DNA of 64,000 nucleotides from Laccaria trichodermophora (taxonomy: Eukaryota > Basidiomycota > Agaricomycetes > Agaricales > Hydnangiaceae). Positions 61,629 through 64,000 of this stretch are shown here, piece by piece (within the stretch, counting starts at the first letter, position 1; the number at the start of each line of letters is the position of its first letter). The notes below the pieces were generated by a model. That model did no database searches, was not told where the DNA came from, and was given only the letters and a program-made list of their open reading frames with translations. The stretch is from contig JACTVC010000020.1 of assembly GCA_018417955.1 (NCBI GenBank), forward strand, positions 868,001 to 932,000, in the 5' to 3' direction. The translations under genes were made by a program, and so were the position numbers.

Positions 61629-64000
61629 TCTTAGTGGTTGATGATGAGTGTAAGAGTTCAGGATGAGGGAGGGAAAGAAAGGGGAGCGCTCGGACGCCAG
61701 AAAACCCCCAACCTCGGTGGACGCGCGTGTGAACATGTTGATTTATTTTTAGGAGCCTGTGCCTGAGCATTTCCCACTCTTCTCCTCGTCATCGTTTTTC
61801 TCATTCCTGGGCGACCTACCCTCCTTGGTGGGTAAATTCGACCTTCTGGTATGCTGATTCCATATGGAATCTACAGGGTTTACGACAAGGGGACGAAACC
61901 CAGCAGCACTGGGGCCGTAAGTGCTTACTGTGATGATGGGCGCTGCTCTACAGTTGTCAGTTGGAATCCGCATTTTCCTCGTATGACTTCATAGAGCAGC
62001 GAAGGTCTTTTAAGGTCACTGGACGCAGAGGCTCTGTTTAGGCAGGAGCTTGGCGTCAAGTCTCAGCATAGGGGCCAGAAAACCGTCTGCGATGAACACC
62101 ATGATCTCTCTTGTTTTCGTCGTCACAACCCATGTCGCTATCCCTCAAAGCGAATGGCCATTTCACCGTCGAATAGGCTAAGCATCTGGATGCACCGAGG
62201 TTGCCTTCATTTGGACATGCGTATCTCGAGGCACACTGGCAGCACCCACATTGGCAGTCCTTACGTCGAATTGCATGATGGGAGGTCGAATTGAGACCCC
62301 TTGGTTCAACAGTTAATAGCGCGAAGGATGCTCGACAGATAAGGTCAGTTCTTTACTACTATATAACGGCAGTAGCTAATTACTCTTTACGCAGCTAACT
62401 CCGTCTGGATTCTTTCCCTCTCCGAACCAATGGTCAACCGAAAGCTATCCCCTCCGTACCTCCCTGAGACCCCAACGTCACGGACGGTCCTCTACAACAG
62501 CAACCCCTTACCAACTTCCCTTCTACTTCCCCTTCTACCGCCTATCTTCGGGTGCAGAAGTGAAATATGTTTCTCGCCCTTTCCGCCGCTGGTCTGCCTA
62601 ATCTCGATCGTTGCGAGGGCCTTCAAGGCGCTACGTATACATCGCCCCCTCATTGTAAAAGTGACGGGGCGGGGTTTTGAAAGGGACGACATTTGGACGA
62701 ATTTTCCTCCAAGGGAGGAAGTAGAGCGACCTTTGAAATGCAAAGGCCGAGCGTTGACCTGCAAAAAAGGCCGAGCACTGAATGTTCACGACACCATTCA
62801 CTCCCTTACATATTACCCCTCCCAAACTTCAGAGTCAAGACGCACCCGCCTCACCTCCCCTGTGGTGCCAGAGATAATTCCTCAGCTCACATCGCATCTG
62901 GAAAAGAAGCTTGAACTAGAGGGGAAGACCACGTTGATTACATAGTCGTTGAACTGGCACTGCGTCGTCAATGGCATGCTCTGAAGGTTGTTCACAGAAT
63001 GAGCGATTTGGGGCCGCGAGAGAGAGGAGGGCTGGTCGAGTCCGATGCGACACAATGAGGGACCCCCCCGTGCTTGTTCTTTGTTGGCGACGCGATTGAG
63101 GAGAAGAAGGGTGCGTGAAGGATGGTTAAGCTGGCATGGGGAACGTTGGAAGACCGTTGTGAAGCGAGCATGCGAGGCCAAATTTGGTGGCGGAGAGGTG
63201 GATAGATGGTCAGTGGATGAAGTGGGCGAGGAAAAGTTCAAATCCGTGGGACTGGCCCGTTCTGCTTGAGCCTCCTTGTCCAGTAACGTGAAGGCGCTCA
63301 CAGATACTCCCCACCACTGGGTTGTATATAGGACGTGCTACACCGATTTGTCGCAATAATATCGGATGCATCGCTAGACGCGCACTCCCGCCCATCAGCC
63401 GCAACTACCTCGGAACATCACCCCCACCAACGCCCCTCCCATACTTCTCATATCTCAACAGTCCAGCGGGACGTGCGTGTATCATGCCTCCCCATCATCT
63501 CAGGGCCATTCCTAAACCCACACTCCCTCTCCGTAGACGAACTTTCTTACCCAACTGGAGAATTTCCTTACCCAACGGAAAAAACTTTCTTTTACAACGG
63601 GAGTGCCTCTACTGGCGCGTTGGGGGTGTTGGCTCTGGGACGGAGGAGGCCCAAGGGGGGAAGGCGTACATCAAAGTCAGGTCGTTGATGGCCTTGGACT
63701 CAAGAGTTCGGCAAATCTTTATGCCGCAAAGTGTTGAAGGGAGTGAGGTGGATAATAAACTTGGAGAAACTAGGAGGGGGAATAAGAGGAGACGGGCCAT
63801 GGCTGCCTCGTTCACAAAGTCGAATGAGGCTGTCTCTCGACGTGTAATGGCCGAGATCTTGAATCACTTGGGCGCTTTATCCAATCTATGTGCCATAAAA
63901 TGGCCAGCACTATCAAACGCACCCTCCTTTGCTTTCCTCGCAACTGGGTTCATCATACCACCATGATAGCGAACCCATGAGTCAATCTCTCCAAGTACTC
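61629..64000. other. CpG-normal region without a supported gene
   Basis: It includes the upstream region of the receptor. Frames of up to 214 codons (for example 62430-62945 and 63322-63966, both +) have Pro/Arg-rich, uneven composition, overlap frames on the other strand, and show no domain or exon chain. A GGGCGGGG box lies near 62,665. Confidence 0.4.

Noticed and set aside
62430..63966. Two plus-strand frames of 171 and 214 codons as genes
   Set aside because: Uneven Pro/Arg composition, overlap with other frames, and no domains or splice chain.

Overview
This looks like genomic DNA of a mushroom-forming basidiomycete (Agaricomycetes). The evidence is short GT-AG introns (about 48-90 nt, often with CTNAC-like branch sites), NB-ARC/TPR receptors, F-box paralogs, an M35-type metalloprotease, chromodomain gypsy elements, hAT elements, and a RecQ-like helicase next to a DUF6589-type protein. 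All reading was by eye; exon joins were checked for phase by hand.

Layout. 1-30.7 kb is mostly host sequence: an LRR protein (-, runs off the left edge), a 939-aa nuclear-looking protein with a SUMO-interaction-like motif and a C-terminal Cys/His finger (+), a locally duplicated intergenic region carrying a 1.6-kb TA-flanked inverted-repeat transposon, an F-box gene (+), a small secreted protein (-), an M35-like protease with a very long Lys/Ala tail (-), a LINE relic, a poorly coding stretch, an NB-ARC-TPR receptor (+), an SH3/Ras-association adaptor (-) and a kinase-like protein (-). 56.7-64 kb is host sequence again: a second, degenerate F-box gene (+), a second NB-ARC-TPR receptor (-) and about 2.4 kb with no supported gene.

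Between them, 30,833-56,705 is one nested stack of mobile elements that I could resolve from target-site duplications (TSDs). The outermost is an element with inverted repeats of about 295 bp (TSD GTCAAAGCC). A hAT element (30,942-33,779) sits in its left repeat. A convergent helicase + DUF6589 element (35,758-56,512; TSD AGATCTGT) sits in its right repeat. The helicase gene is itself split by a 13.7-kb element with long inverted arms (36,726-50,428; TSD ATTTATGTA). That element holds a 5'-truncated gypsy retrotransposon (42,660 to about 46,857). A small inverted-repeat element interrupts the DUF6589 gene.

A second theme is base composition. Large blocks (about 7.1-8.7, 20.3-24.6, 34.2-42.66, 46.9-61.3 kb) are nearly free of CpG while neighbours are not, and sister copies differ almost only by CpG to TpG/CpA changes. 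This is the mark of cytosine methylation followed by deamination, or of a CpG-directed RIP-like process. The most promising undescribed systems are the helicase/DUF6589 cassette as a mobile unit, the 13.7-kb long-armed element, and the protease with the histone-H1-like tail.
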